From: Siphonodentalium dalli
Taxonomy: Eukaryota > Mollusca > Scaphopoda > Gadilida > Siphonodentaliidae
DNA: 64,000 bases
Assembly (NCBI GenBank): GCA_032622095.1
Contig: CP136068.1
Location: forward strand, 16,165,729-16,229,728
Reading direction: 5' to 3'
This document shows positions 38,009 to 49,434 of this stretch, in pieces (the first letter of the stretch is position 1; the number at the start of each line of letters is the position of its first letter). A model generated the notes under the pieces. That model was not told the DNA's origin. It did no database searches and saw only the letters and a program-made list of their open reading frames with translations. A program made the position numbers and the translations under genes.

Positions 38009-38186
38009 CTATAGTTCATACCCAACATAATATATAACGAAGAAGTAGTGTATACTACTGTATATACGCTCTAAATATTTATGGAGTTATATTTCTGTTC
38101 ATATGTATGTTTTCAAATCGGCATTCGTGTTAATTCAGTCTTTGTGTATTTATTTAACTATATATTGTGTTGGGTATGAACTATAG
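38009..38186. mobile_element. 178-bp MITE nested in the foldback element
   Basis: The ends ctatagttcatacccaaca (38009-38027) and its exact complement (38168-38186) form a 19-bp terminal inverted repeat. The corresponding place in the other arm (near 38893) lacks it and reads straight through ctatagttcgattgtc, so it entered the left arm after the foldback element formed. The interior is AT-rich with no frame. Confidence 0.7.
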
Positions 38187-38191
38187 GGTAT

Positions 38192-38350
38192 CCAGACGAT
38201 TGGGACCTTGGACGATTGGGACCTTGGACGATTGGGACCTTATGTTGGACGATTGGGACCTTGGACGATTGGGACCTCGGGACGATTGGGACCTTGGACG
38301 ATTGGGACCTCGGATGATTGGGACCTTGAGTCAAGACGATTGGGACCTTA
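38192..38350 (+). repeat. 16-bp tandem repeats, left inner
   Basis: About nine copies of gacgattgggaccttg with small interruptions. The frame running through them (38167-38460) is an artefact of the repeat. Confidence 0.9.
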
Positions 38351-38780
38351 TTCAAGTTAATATATGTTTATACCGTAATATACGTTTATATTTCATTTAT
38401 ATGTTCCTATTAAATAATTATTACATTGGGTTAGTGGTAGTAAGTATAGACTCACAGTGAGTACAGTTTATCAATGTTTGCAGGGAAGAATCTTTAAACT
38501 GTGGGACAGTTACGACTCAAAATAAATTTCATCGTCATCACTGCTGAAAGAAATTTCGAAACTATATGCACCCGTTCGGCAGAATGAGAGATCAAGCGAC
38601 CAGTAAGATGTATGCTATCCACCAGTTCAACGACCAATGAGATAATCAAATACCATCGTTATTATTGTTTTGTATTATATCATTATTATATTTGTTAATT
38701 CCGTTACATAAATAAAATTTGATTTTAAACTAATATACCGTACTTATAATTTCTTATATATAACTGAAGAAATCAATTAC

Positions 38781-38886
38781 CCAAGGTCCCAATCGTCCTG
38801 ACTCAAGGTCCCAATCGTCCGAGGTCCCAATCGTCCAAGGTCCCAATCGTTCGAGGTCCCAATCGTCCAAGGTCCCAATCGTCTGA
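38781..38886 (-). repeat. 16-bp tandem repeats, right inner
   Basis: Six to seven copies of caaggtcccaatcgtc, the complement of the left inner repeats. They place the tandem units at the loop side of both arms of the foldback element. Confidence 0.9.
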
Positions 38887-40052
38887 CAATCGAACTATAG
38901 AGAGTACACATATGCGCCCGAACACCAATGGCTGTCTTTGGAAATATTCACTTTCCTTCCGGGTTTATGAAACTGAATTTTTCAATAAATACGAGATATA
39001 CGATGCCGTGATGTAGCGTGATTGGTTTGGGTGGGTCAGTAAACAATTCCGCTGCTAATGATGTATAATATATATATTCTACTAACCGTCGATTGTGTTT
39101 TTGAAGCCCAAGTCGGTGTAAAAATCGCACTTTTTTACCGAGTTTAGCGGACATCATGTCGAACGAGTGAAATTTTACAGTCGGTTTGCGTCAGACCTGT
39201 GCTCATAACCAGAGTTTTTCTTAACCAATTTTTACAGGGGATGCATCAAATTGAAGAGTAATAACATATCTTTCTAACTATATATGAGGCATTTATGTTA
39301 CAAAAATTATTTTGGTGTATTTTAACCTGATTGTGGACATTGTAAAACTAATAAAAAATTAGGCCGGGCCAAGTTGGATACCTTTCTATAGGATTAAGTA
39401 TTATTGGGGGTGGGGTCAATTTTTTTTCTGGGGACCTGTGGGATATAGTGGAATCACATTGACTGACCGTAGAGCCCCACCATTGTTTGAGCATCTATTC
39501 CTTCATTGTTCAGTACATTTTTAAACTTACCATGATAACCTATGAACCTGCGCTTATGAGGTCCGGATTACCTGATGACTTATTCCCTTTTTCACGTTAT
39601 GATTGTTTTGCAAACCATTTATTGTGTCCGATCTTTTACTACTTCCATTACGGGGCAATGTTTCGCAACTTCGCACAATTGTTGACTATCGTTCGATCCT
39701 GTGCACTGGCTGTTATGAGATCTATCCGCGCATGGGTACTAAATGTATAGTTATCCCAATTTTCGACCAAATATTTACAAACGTATGCAATTTGTTCTTC
39801 TGTGCAACATGTCGTCTGCGATTAGAATAATAAATATAATAAATTACGTGTACATAATTTGAAGATCAAAATAGTAATCATTGTTTAATATGTCTATATT
39901 GACTTCAGCGCATGTGCTAACGGAATATATTTTTGTGCATTTCCCAACTAACAAATTGCCATGCATGTACATATACTATGAACTTCTAGGTGTATATCGA
40001 CAAATTGCAGGCCTGTCATACAATTGCAGGCGGCCCATAATGTTCGCCTTAA

Positions 40053-40265
40053 ATGACCACAGGAGGGAATCTATTTATTTCCCATAACATTGGTAGGTAC
40101 CAGGAATACGACCATAGTATGGTTAATTTGCCAACGATTTTCAAATATAAGCTACATAGGTATCTCAAACAGCTAGCCAATGTCGACTTCGAAAAAATGA
40201 GGCGGGTGGGGTACTACTACTATAACGCCGGTATTTTTCCTGCTTGTTGCGGATTTGATAGATAG
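40053..40265 (+). pseudogene. BIR-domain (IAP family) remnant
   Basis: The reading frame contains KYKLHRYLKQL, then VDFEKMRRVGYYYY and NAGIFPACCGFD before a stop. This aligns in order with the N-terminal half of a baculovirus-IAP-repeat domain: R-L-x-T-F, then the L-A-x-A-G-F-Y-Y-T-G stretch, then the R-C-F-x-C-D zinc knuckle. The second zinc cysteine position reads Phe and the residue after the first Cys reads Cys, as two point changes would give, and the C-terminal His/Cys half is absent. IAP proteins regulate cell death and immunity, and molluscs are known for large BIR families. Probably an old retrocopy or exon fragment within the intron. Confidence 0.45.
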
Positions 40266-41270
40266 ACATTCTATATATTTTGTTTTATGCTGGAGACCCA
40301 CAACATCCTGTTTTTATTTGGAATTATCAATAGATTCCACAGCTTCAGTATGTTGTCTATATGATGCATCACATACGTCCGCGAACATTCATCCTATTCT
40401 TAAAATGACAGGCCGGATAATGTAATCCCAAACCACTAAATAATGTTCATATTTCAGAACTCATTATCACTGTCTTGATTGAAACATTCTCCAAACATAT
40501 CACAGTTGATCGTACTTAAGATCTATATTTGAGCTCCATAACTCCAAACATCTGTTCTTTGCATTTTATACACTCAGTTTGTATGACTGTTTTGTTGGCA
40601 AATGTTCACAATTGACTAGAAGTATATGTATCTGTGTTAATATATTTAATAGTAATTACTGAATATATTTGCAAAATAAACGTGTTTATATCGAGCGTAA
40701 TGGATCAAGGCACAACTATATTTGTCATTAAAAGTGCGGTTATTATCCCTTACAACCATAAGTTATTATACAAACGTACAACGAAGCACGGTGTGATTGA
40801 CAACACGCGTCACGGACATAATCGCACATTGGAGAGGGAGCACAACGGCCAAGAAGTTGATTTGATGAACCGGAACAGAAGCCTCACTCGATGGAATGTA
40901 AAACTGATAATACAGTGTTTTGTGTTCGTTTTTTAAAATAAGTTTTGATAAATTGAATTACAATGGTAATCAACATGCCATGTTTCGTTGGATATTCCGC
41001 GATTATAGCTTTAGATCAGTTTGCGAACTCGCCTGCTCATATTAAACTGTTGTCATGATCGAATCCCAGAATTTCCGATTGTAACATGGGTGGCATCGGA
41101 CATTCAACACGCGGATAAAATAATATAATAAACCAGTTTGTATGTTTCTTCATGCTCTTTGTTGCGATAATGTGTTAGACGTTAATGTTTTCCATACTTG
41201 CCCGTTGCGAGTGCATTTAGTTCCTTTAATTGAGTTACTCGTATTAATGTTTCTATTGTCCACGCTTTAG

Positions 41271-41534
41271 TTGGTGCTGGTGACAGTGTGCAGTTTAACC
41301 AACAAACGCCGTATATCGTGGATGAAGGGAATCCAATTCCAGCCATCTCATGCAGCGCCGATTGTAACCCTCAATGTCAGTACAAATGGACAGGACATGG
41401 TATTGATCAGAAACAGGCAAATCTAAAGCTAGTGACAGCAGCAAGAGAGATGCATGGAACGTATATTTGTACGGCTTATAATGGTCTGTCAAGAGTTCCT
41501 AATGGTACGAAGCCATGGAGTTTAGTTGTCTACT
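41271..41534 (+). CDS. Ig-domain exon 2
   Basis: A 264-nt exon, acceptor ccacgctttag, donor gtgagt, phase 1-1. The domain shows PAISCSADCNPQCQYKWTG (B-strand Cys, C-strand Trp, plus two extra Cys) and MHGTYICTAYNG (F-strand Tyr-x-Cys). The extra cysteine pair (ADCNPQC) may form a local second disulfide. One N-glycosylation sequon (NGT) lies near the end. It follows exon 1 across a long repeat-filled intron and precedes exon 3 by 1.4 kb. Confidence 0.87.
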
Positions 41535-42964
41535 GTGAGTCTATTTAAAACATTTTCGTCAATTATTAACATATCCTTCACTAAATGAATTGTTCTACAT
41601 ATATATTGAGTTAAAACAGTATACATTAGCATGGTTTTATTTATTCGCCAGGATGTTCATTAAAGTCAATGCGAAAAGATAATACAACTGCAAAATTATT
41701 CCTTTTCGTTGGTGGAAAATATTCAGATAAAAATGTTTGTTTGTTTAAACGAACGTGTCTACATAATTTGAAAGGAGGTAAAAGGTAGGTTGACAGGTAC
41801 ACGAAATATTTATAAACCGGCTTCATATGCTCTGAAAAATACTGTTTGTGGTCACAGCCATTTTACAGATGTGTTCAGTTGTTGGAATAAAAGTGAAAGT
41901 AACGCTCTTTGCTGCTACCATTTTCAGAAATAGACCAACACGGGCGCTCTTTTCTGTTCCATTTCTTGTGAATGGCGGTATTCAAATATCATGTTCAAAG
42001 TTGTATTTTTCATGACTTCAATGCGTATTGCTGGGACACAGAATGCTCGTATAAAGGTCGGTTGAGTATGTATCGACGTATCTCATTAGCGGGAAAATTA
42101 AAAAGCGAAATTATTAGGTGTATTTTGGAACGCGAACCGCCATGTGGCTTTAACTTATTATCTGAACATTTCCTAAGGGAACTTCTTGTCATTGAATATA
42201 TGTCCAATAAAACAGCACTGTGTATGTGATATCACTTTACTTACTTTACTCTTACAACTGGATTATTCCAAAAGTCAAAGACAAAATGGTTCGTGAAAGA
42301 GTTAATAGTTTCTTTGTACATTTCATTTACACACCTGTTGCTGCATGGATATTAACTTGGTGTGGGCATTATATTGTTGAAATAATTGGAATAACCAGAT
42401 GTGAATGGTTTAGCAAACCATTCCCAACTCAGAAAGAAACCTAAGTACAGCTTTACCTTGACAGTTGTCAGGAAACTAAATGTTAAATATAAGTGTAATA
42501 AGTTCTGATATCAGTTTTGTTCACAACATCCGCAGTCGTGCTGAACATTCACATGTTGGTTTAGAGAAACAGCTTGTTATCGTTAGCATTTGTTCAGTGA
42601 TTACAATGTAAGGGACACTACTCAGTATGAGTTCATCGATTGCCGAAGGTAGAGGGGTAATGTCACAAGAGCTATACTCGTCCTTGACCTCGATCAATGG
42701 TATACTCGTATGGCGCGCATCTATGATCTCATATCGACTCCACCCACCCCACATGTGCAATGTGACTTACATGTATATATCAATATGTTCCACCCACTTT
42801 GCTGTTCTAGAAACCACTCGAAAAAGACCCGTTAATTAATTGAATAAAATGTGACTGCAAATTCTGAGGTAAAGGTCGAGTATAGCTCTTGCTACATTAC
42901 CCCGCTACCATTGCCGAAGTTGCCATATATAACTGCCCAATTGATTTACACTTGTTATTCGTAG
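41535..42964 (+). other. Intron between Ig exons 2 and 3
   Basis: Bounded by GT/AG. No repeat or additional exon recognised; the frames at 41972-42229 and 42220-42444 show no domain. Confidence 0.6.
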
Positions 42965-43252
42965 ATGCCCCACACGTGCGCCATTTCGACGTATCACCAC
43001 TGTCTGTTATTGAGGGAGAAATAGTTACCGTTAGCTACACTGTTGCTAGTCGACCTGGTTCAAAACGGGAAGTGATTGCAGCTTATAACAGCAGTTCTAT
43101 CAAAACCAGTGAAAGCCAAGGAACCCAAGATGCGACACAACACGAGTCGTTCTATTTCTATGCTCAATGTGAGGACATGACGTCCTACAAACTGAAAGCT
43201 ACAAACATCATCAGCACATCTACCAGCAGTGAAGTGGAATTAATAGTAAAGT
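42965..43252 (+). CDS. Ig-like exon 3 lacking canonical cysteines
   Basis: A 288-nt exon, acceptor acttgttattcgtag, donor gttagt, phase 1-1, in the same gene order and size class as the other Ig exons. The domain frame is visible (SPLSVIEGEIVTVSYTVAS at the B strand, EDMTSYKLKATNI at the F strand), but the B-strand Cys position is Tyr, the F-strand Cys position is Leu and the core Trp region reads VIAAYN. The Asp-x3-Tyr corner is kept. It therefore looks like an Ig-like domain without its disulfide. An NSS sequon is present. It could alternatively be a diverged FN3-like fold. Confidence 0.8.
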
Positions 43253-44049
43253 GTTAGTGTAATTGGTTACTAATTTATTTCACAACATTGTGCCTACAAT
43301 CTCAAGTTTCATAAGGTATAATTGGATCCCCATGTTAATTCGCAGCAATTGGTATGATACAGTAGTCCACCAATGGGCCACGCATCAGGGAATGTCAAAC
43401 AACATACGTGTTACGTCAAACATGACATGCTAGAATAACGTCCATATTGGTCAAAACTGCCAGTGTAATGCTTGTTCGTGTACCCCCGATATTTTGTGCA
43501 CATTATATTCACCCGCTTGTCTCCAGCGATGGAGGCGTAATATATTTAACAAGGCTATGTAGCCAACTAAACAGTGCGGACAGTCATATTAATTGTTCTC
43601 GTGATTCCAGGACCTTTTTTCCATTTTCAATCAAAATTATTTTCTGAATTTGATGTGAAACTAACATTAAGTCCAAATAAATAAATACAGTTTGTTCTCA
43701 GACACCCGTATCAAATTATTATCCAAAGGTGACCTCAAATTTACATTCGCAAATTGGTCGTGATTTTTAAAGCGATCAAAACGTTTTTCCGACAATGTTG
43801 AAGGTACAACAATTCATTACGTGGTAGTTTCGATATATTAGTTAAAACATTTGAGGAATCCTGTCCATAAAGGTTTTCAAACATTCATTCTAGAATCCAT
43901 CGCAAAAATAAAAATCCTCACCGCAACCATCATTCATATATAAGTGTAACGTGTAAAGTGCATGTTACTTGAGTCTGGGCAACTTGATTTACCAATAATT
44001 TCAGTCGGAATTTAATTAATTTAATTATATCTGATTATTAAATTTGCAG
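43253..44049 (+). other. Intron between Ig exons 3 and 4
   Basis: Bounded by GTTAGT and a weak-pyrimidine acceptor aaatttgcag. AT-rich. A tagaataacg motif near 43430 resembles the dispersed gggcagttattctag word described in the findings. No exon. Confidence 0.6.
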
Positions 44050-44337
44050 GCCGACCAAGAGCTTATGCTGACACAAATACAGTATACGCGGCAAGTGTTG
44101 GTGAAATGCTGAATATGAGAGTCAATATCCTGGGATTTCCGAAACCGGGCGATGTAACATGGACCCATTCAACTAACAGACGTGTTAGAACAACAGTTTT
44201 GGAGACGATTGCTGAGAACAAGTTTGTAGCAAGACAGGAAATAACAGCAATAAAAGAAACCGAGTTTGGGAAATATGAAGTCAAGTGTAATAATGCATAT
44301 GGTACCATGTTACTAGTAGTCGATGTGAAGATTGCAG
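44050..44337 (+). CDS. Ig-like exon 4 with half disulfide
   Basis: A 288-nt exon, acceptor attaaatttgcag, donor gttcgt, phase 1-1. The B strand reads LNMRVNILGFPKP, the usual Cys being Val. The core Trp is present (DVTWTHSTN), and the F strand keeps its Cys (FGKYEVKCNNAYG), leaving it unpaired. The pattern G-x-P-x-P...W...Y-x-x-x-C-N-N-x-x-G is that of an I-set domain next to the membrane-proximal FN3 of nephrin- or echinoid-like proteins. The opposite-strand 197-codon frame across this exon is a shadow. Confidence 0.83.
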
Positions 44338-46850
44338 GTTCGTTAGTTATATATTCAGCTATCAGTACCATAACTCTAAACATGTATGGCAATAGTTTGT
44401 ATTTTATCACACTATGGGAAGATTTCCATGGCACATATAATGCGCATTTCAATATACACGAAATGTACACACACATATATCTATATACATATATGTGACA
44501 CAAATTTGAAATGACTAGTTTTAATTTACACCTGAACATTAACATATATTTGTCTTTCTGAGGTGTTGCTGATGTGATAGTTTTATTGAGGTTGTCTACT
44601 GCATGGTGATAAGATTCATGTCTGCAACCACTCATTTCATTTCTCTGGTTCACCACTGCATATTATTATAACCTTATATGGTGTTCTCCAGTGTAATAAC
44701 ATATTTTTCAGGACGTCCAATATAGTGTAACGTAATCGAACACCGGGCCGATAATGCGACTCTCTGTTCACATTCGGACCATCGGTCAAGTACTTGACAG
44801 CATCAGTGCTAATAATAATAATAATAACATTATGTTTACTTATCGTTTCACTCGGATACACATTAAGTAATTATATTCTAACTCAAATATCGTTATTATA
44901 ATTTATTCGAACAACAATTAAATTCATATCTGTACAATATACATGCATAACCAAACATTAAATTACAACAAATACGTCTGAAAATTGAAAAATTCACAAT
45001 TGTTTGTTCATGGCTAATTCGTCGCAATATAGAGATGATGTTTGTACATAATATCCAACCTGGGGTGTAAATCAATAATATCCAACATGGGATGTAAATC
45101 AAAAATATCCAACCTGGGATGTAAATCAGCAATATCCAACCTAGTATGTAAATCAGCAATATCCAACCTGGTATGTAAATCAATAACGCTAATATCACAC
45201 TAATATTTGTATGTACTGTCCATCCCAATTCATCTGACAAAAGTCTTCATAGTAAAGGTTTACAATATTCAAGACGAATCATTTCTATCAAATATAAATC
45301 ACGACCTAACGAGCGGTGTGCAAATACCATCACCGTTGAAGCAAGTATGAAGCTAGTGTTTAATTCGAGTCTGAGCTTATATGTATGAATGTGTCATGAC
45401 TTAACTCTTTCACCACCGAATATATGAGGGTAAAATGCCCCAGACCCCATATTTACAGGACTTAATTAGGAATTGTGTTGTCTTTAGCGCTAAGCCTTAA
45501 TAATAATGTTTAGAGGGATCGTGGGTATGGCAAACCATATATTGCCGTGATCAGCAGTGAATTTATATTTACATGAGGGTCATAGATGACCTTCGGGTGC
45601 CGAACTTCCTTGACAACGGTTGCTAGGGAAACACCCGTCATTGAAAAACACTAGATTTTGATCAATTTTCTACTGAATGGCACTCATACAATGCTGGCTA
45701 TTTATTTCTTGTGCACACACTGGTGGTCACCCTATGGTCAAATTTGAAGAAGTGATTTCACCTTGTTTAAAATATCAGGCAAATGTTGGCTTGAGGAGGG
45801 GAAAGTTCTTTCTGTCAATCATAATCCAAAATCGATCCAAAAACGAAAATAGGCAATGCACAAATAAACCACACAGCGATCACATTCAGTGACTGATAAA
45901 TAATTGACTATAATGACCAAAATCACTCTAATCGATCTAATTATATCTCACAATCAAAACAAATGAACTTCACACACTAGAAGTCCTTTTATTGACGAAC
46001 TTAGAACACAAACTTCCTCAAAACGAAATCAATTCGAAAGTGAATTCACTCCCTTTGTGCTATCTATTTATAACATTGGGAGCACAGTGAGTGTTTCTGC
46101 TTCAATATATTGCGTTCGTTTTTAGGGGTATTAGGCCTAATTGTCCGCGTAAATGGTGTGTGATACGCACAACTATAACACCTTAGACAACATTCTTAGA
46201 CAACAAATATATGAGATTTTATTTAAAAATATACAGCCGGACATAATGTCAGACTAAACATGAAAATGGTCGGACATTTGGCGATATGTATCGGAAAATG
46301 TCCGTGTCCGACCGACCGCTTAAATTCAGGCATGCTTCCAATGGAATTCAGATATAATATTTTAGTTTTCTATGGCAGGGACACATAGCAGGGACACATA
46401 GAGGGATCCCCAGAGGGACCTATATGAATTGTGGGAGCTATTACATTATTTAGCCGTGACACAGTTCGTTTAAAAAACGGATAAACAGGCGAACGCTTCT
46501 GCCCGCTATAGCGGGCAGCGGGGTATAACGTACATGACGTCGTACCCGCTATAGCGGGCAGCGGGGGTGGAACAGTTAATTGTATTATTGTATTGGAATA
46601 ACTTGTATTATTAATATGTTGGCCAGAAATTTGGGATAAATGTGACGGACATCATTACTGATGCAGTATATTGCTCATGACTAGTTTTTGGTCAGTACGA
46701 TACTAACATAAATTTATTATATATATTTATTAAAAAAATCTGCGTCGCTCATCAGTTGGCAAATTGTATTCCATGATAAACAAACTATTTTGTTGATCTG
46801 GCCTACCACATTTTCGGACAACTAACTGTTACACTATGAATGTTTTACAG
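44338..46850 (+). other. Intron with 28-bp repeats and twin palindromes
   Basis: Contains a (taa)n tract near 44810, five 28-bp repeats at 45050-45186 and two 16-bp palindromes at 46501-46559. The rest (45190-46480) shows no exon. Ends at acceptor gaatgttttacag. Confidence 0.6.
45050..45186 (+). repeat. 28-bp tandem repeat x5
   Basis: Five copies of aatatccaacctgggatgta followed by aatcaata with few changes. The minus-strand frame through it (GWILLIYIP repeated) is a repeat artefact. Confidence 0.85.
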
Positions 46851-47165
46851 TTTGTCCAGAGGCACCGATTGGTCTAACAGTTGAAAACATCACTCACGCA
46901 TCGGCGGTTATAAAGTGGCAGCCTCAATATAATAACGGATCTGATCAGCATTTCCTGGTGTATGTTCAGAAACAAGGAACAGATATGTGGCATCTAGTCT
47001 GCAACGAAACAGATAATCATGAAACGTGGATGTCTGTGCATGTTCAGAACATTAGTCAAGTAACGCAGTACAGTGTGAAGGTCGTTGCTGTGAACAAGTT
47101 CAAGGCTGCGATTAAGTGTGTGGAACCTCATGCTGTATCAAATTTTACAACAGCAGTCGCTCCAG
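46851..47165 (+). CDS. Fibronectin type III exon
   Basis: A 315-nt exon, acceptor gaatgttttacag, donor gtgggg, phase 1-1. The translation starts CPEAPIGLTVENITHASAVI followed by KWQPQYNNGSDQHFLV, the A-B-C strands of FN3 with the conserved Trp, and later TQYSVKVVAVNKF, matching the Tyr-x-x-x-V-x-A-x-N motif of the F strand. Sequons NIT, NGS, NET, NIS and NFT suggest heavy N-glycosylation. An FN3 domain directly before the membrane is the arrangement seen in nephrin and echinoid. It is followed by the transmembrane exon 2.3 kb downstream. Confidence 0.9.
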
Positions 47166-49434
47166 GTGGGGATACCATTTTATCAAACAAATAATAATAG
47201 ATTATTTGTCAAAATATTAAACTAATTTCCAACTTTGGCGCAACAAAACTGTTATAAGACATGCATGCAGTTTATGAGTATTCTGTTGTTTGTGCTATCG
47301 AAGTATACTTCAAGAGAAAGGACATATCATGGCTAATAAGACACATTGAAATATATTGTTACTATATGAACGATAATACATGAGGAATATGATAGACGGT
47401 GTGTTGTTTTCTCAAAAAATCAGATGAACTTTATCACTGGTATAGTATAGATTTGTATAACCTGGTATGTTTCCCAAGGTGTGATAAATCCTGCATTCGC
47501 CCACACGTAAATTATACCATAACAATCTATTCTGGTAAATACAGGGACCATCTGTCACTAGTTCAAAACATGGGAACTATTTGAAGTTCTGACTGGGAAC
47601 CTTATAACATAAAGCAATGTGGCTTATAAGAAAGTTAAAATTAATGGCTATTCCTCCGATATATATCACATCAGATGGATGTCCTAACTCACAGTTATAC
47701 AATTTAGTCGACTTTCTGTGCCTGGTGTCGCATATATTCATATCATGTTACCGGATGATCAAGTCACGTTTATCGAGAAGTCGGCTTATCAAAATCTTGT
47801 GTCAAACATGTAGTCGGATCCTGGCTATTACAAAAAATAGCATTCAAAGGTGTCCGATATATAAGAACAATATAATGAAAATCTGACAGTCAATAATCTG
47901 GAAAGTAAAGGAAAACATACAAGTTTGATAGTCCCATTGAGACTGTGATCAGGATAGTTTGAAACCAACCAGGAAATTGTATTATTTGCCAATGACATCT
48001 TCACGGTAGGGCGCTTTAACGTGCGCACGTTTCTGTGCACAACATACAAACTCCCAATCAGACATTGTGTCTAGTATAATGACATCCCTCTTCATGATAC
48101 AATCATATTAACGAACTAATCCTGTATTTGAAATAATTTTCGATTGGTTCCTGATCCTGGTGGCGCCACATCTGCTTATGTGGTCCTGATAATTTACTGC
48201 ACTGTCGGTGGGTTCTGCTGAATTGCTATGCTGATGGTGGGGATTGTGTGTTCTGAAGTTCTAATGTTTGCACTGTGTTGGGCAATCTGAATGAATAGAG
48301 GACAAACTATTATGTCTATTACACATTCACTCCGCATTATGTCTATACCACGTTCACACTGCATAATGTCTATACAATATTCAAAATCCATTATGTCTAT
48401 TACACATTCAAAAACCTATATTTCAGTTATGTTAATAATTGCGGCGTTGGTTATTGAAATTTTGCAAAAACAGTCATAATCAAAATGTTTATTCTGGTCG
48501 TTTGTTAAATGTCAATATGCAGCTTTGATATTTTTATATGCACCCCTCTTCATGATACAATCATATTAACGAATTAATCCTGTATTTGAGATAATTTTCG
48601 ATCGGTTCCTGATCCTGATGGCGCCACATCTGGTTATGTGGTCCTGATAATTTGCTGCACTGTCGGTGGGTTCTGCTGAATTGCTATGCTGATGGTGGGG
48701 AAACCGATGCTTTTAGGAGAAAATAGCATTGTGTGGTCTGAAGTTCTAATGTTTGCACTGTGTTGGGCAATCTGAATAAATATAGGACAAACTATTATGT
48801 CTATTACACATTCAATCCGCATTATGTCTATACCACATTCAAACTGCATAATGTCTATACAATATTCAAAATCCATTATGTCTATTACACATTCAAAAAC
48901 CTATATTTCAGTTATGTTAATAATTGCGGCGTTGGTTATTGAACTTTTGCAAAAACAGTCATAATCAAAATATCTATCCGGGTCGTTTGTTACATGTCAA
49001 TGCAGCCATGATGTTTTTATATGCATATTTCTCAATATTTTGTAAAGATACTGTCCTTTTTTCTCAGTCCGCTTGAATTAGCCAAATATCGTGGTAATGA
49101 CAACTTTGGAAAACAATATATGTACATGTTATTAACTGCATGCCCATTGTCCATCATCATAGCAATCTGGGAGGACCAACTGACACTGTAGCCACTTAAT
49201 GGTTGTGGGTAACTAGGTGACAATACAACGTCGGATCGATACCTCAAACATAGCCTTAACCATTTGTACTAAATTATTGTGCCAACTCCGATCGTTTCCA
49301 GATTGTTTTGTTGAACATATTATCTGAACATTCTCAGAGGGATGACTACTCGTCAATGGGTTTTTATTATAAAATTGGTTGACCTAACATTCTGTTGCCG
49401 ACAGTTTTACATGTTTCATGATGTTCTGTTCCAG
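47166..49434 (+). other. Intron with tandem 0.46-kb duplication
   Basis: Between the FN3 and transmembrane exons. The main content is the duplication at 48086-49025. 47170-48080 shows no exon or repeat recognised. Confidence 0.6.
48086..49025 (+). repeat. Tandem duplication of ~0.46 kb, two copies
   Basis: Copy 1 begins cctcttcatgatacaatcat at about 48087 and copy 2 begins with the same sequence at about 48545; both run to atatgcagctttgat-like sequence. Copy 2 has an extra ~27 bp (aaaccgatgcttttaggaga...) near 48700. Within each copy a ~22-bp unit (cattatgtctattacacatt) is repeated about four times. The high similarity implies a recent event. Confidence 0.85.

Larger units (their letters stand above)
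37469..39440. mobile_element. Foldback element with 8-bp target duplication
   Basis: The left arm (37469-38014) and right arm (38893-39440) are almost identical reverse complements, beginning cacaggtccccagaaaaaaa and ending in its complement. Both ends are flanked by ggatatag (37461-37468 and 39441-39448), an 8-bp target duplication. On the loop side each arm is followed by 16-bp tandem repeats (gacgattgggaccttg) in mirror orientation. An 8-bp duplication fits hAT or P-like integration. No transposase is present, so it must have moved in trans. High arm identity suggests a recent or homogenised copy. A 178-bp MITE interrupts the left side. Confidence 0.87.
30778..41270 (+). other. 10.5-kb intron rich in repeats
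   Basis: Bounded by GT at 30778 and AG at 41269-41270. Contains the short repeats at 32050-32770, direct repeats at 34421 and 35850, an inverted repeat at 35101-35400, the foldback element at 37469-39440 and a BIR-like remnant at 40053-40265. Stretches 30778-32040, 32780-34400 (apart from a catatatagcccc-type microrepeat at 33865-33965) and 36300-37460 show no gene or repeat that I recognise. An undetected exon cannot be excluded. Confidence 0.6.

Noticed and set aside
38167-38460. 97-codon frame with repeated RLGPW/DDWDL
   Set aside because: Produced by the 16-bp tandem repeat of the foldback element; no start or splice evidence.
38192-38886. Regular short repeats considered as a CRISPR array
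   Set aside because: The 16-bp units are contiguous without unique spacers, in a eukaryotic genome.
44063-44656. 197-codon minus-strand frame, the longest minus-strand frame in the window
   Set aside because: It is antisense to the well-supported Ig exon 4 (44050-44337) and shows no domain; an open complement of coding DNA is expected by chance.
44896-45240. Minus-strand frame with repeated GWILLIYIP, looking like membrane segments
   Set aside because: Translation of the 28-bp tandem repeat only.
45621-45642. ggttgctagggaaac resembling an RFX X-box
   Set aside because: One half-site deviates from the consensus and it is isolated in a large intron; chance match likely.
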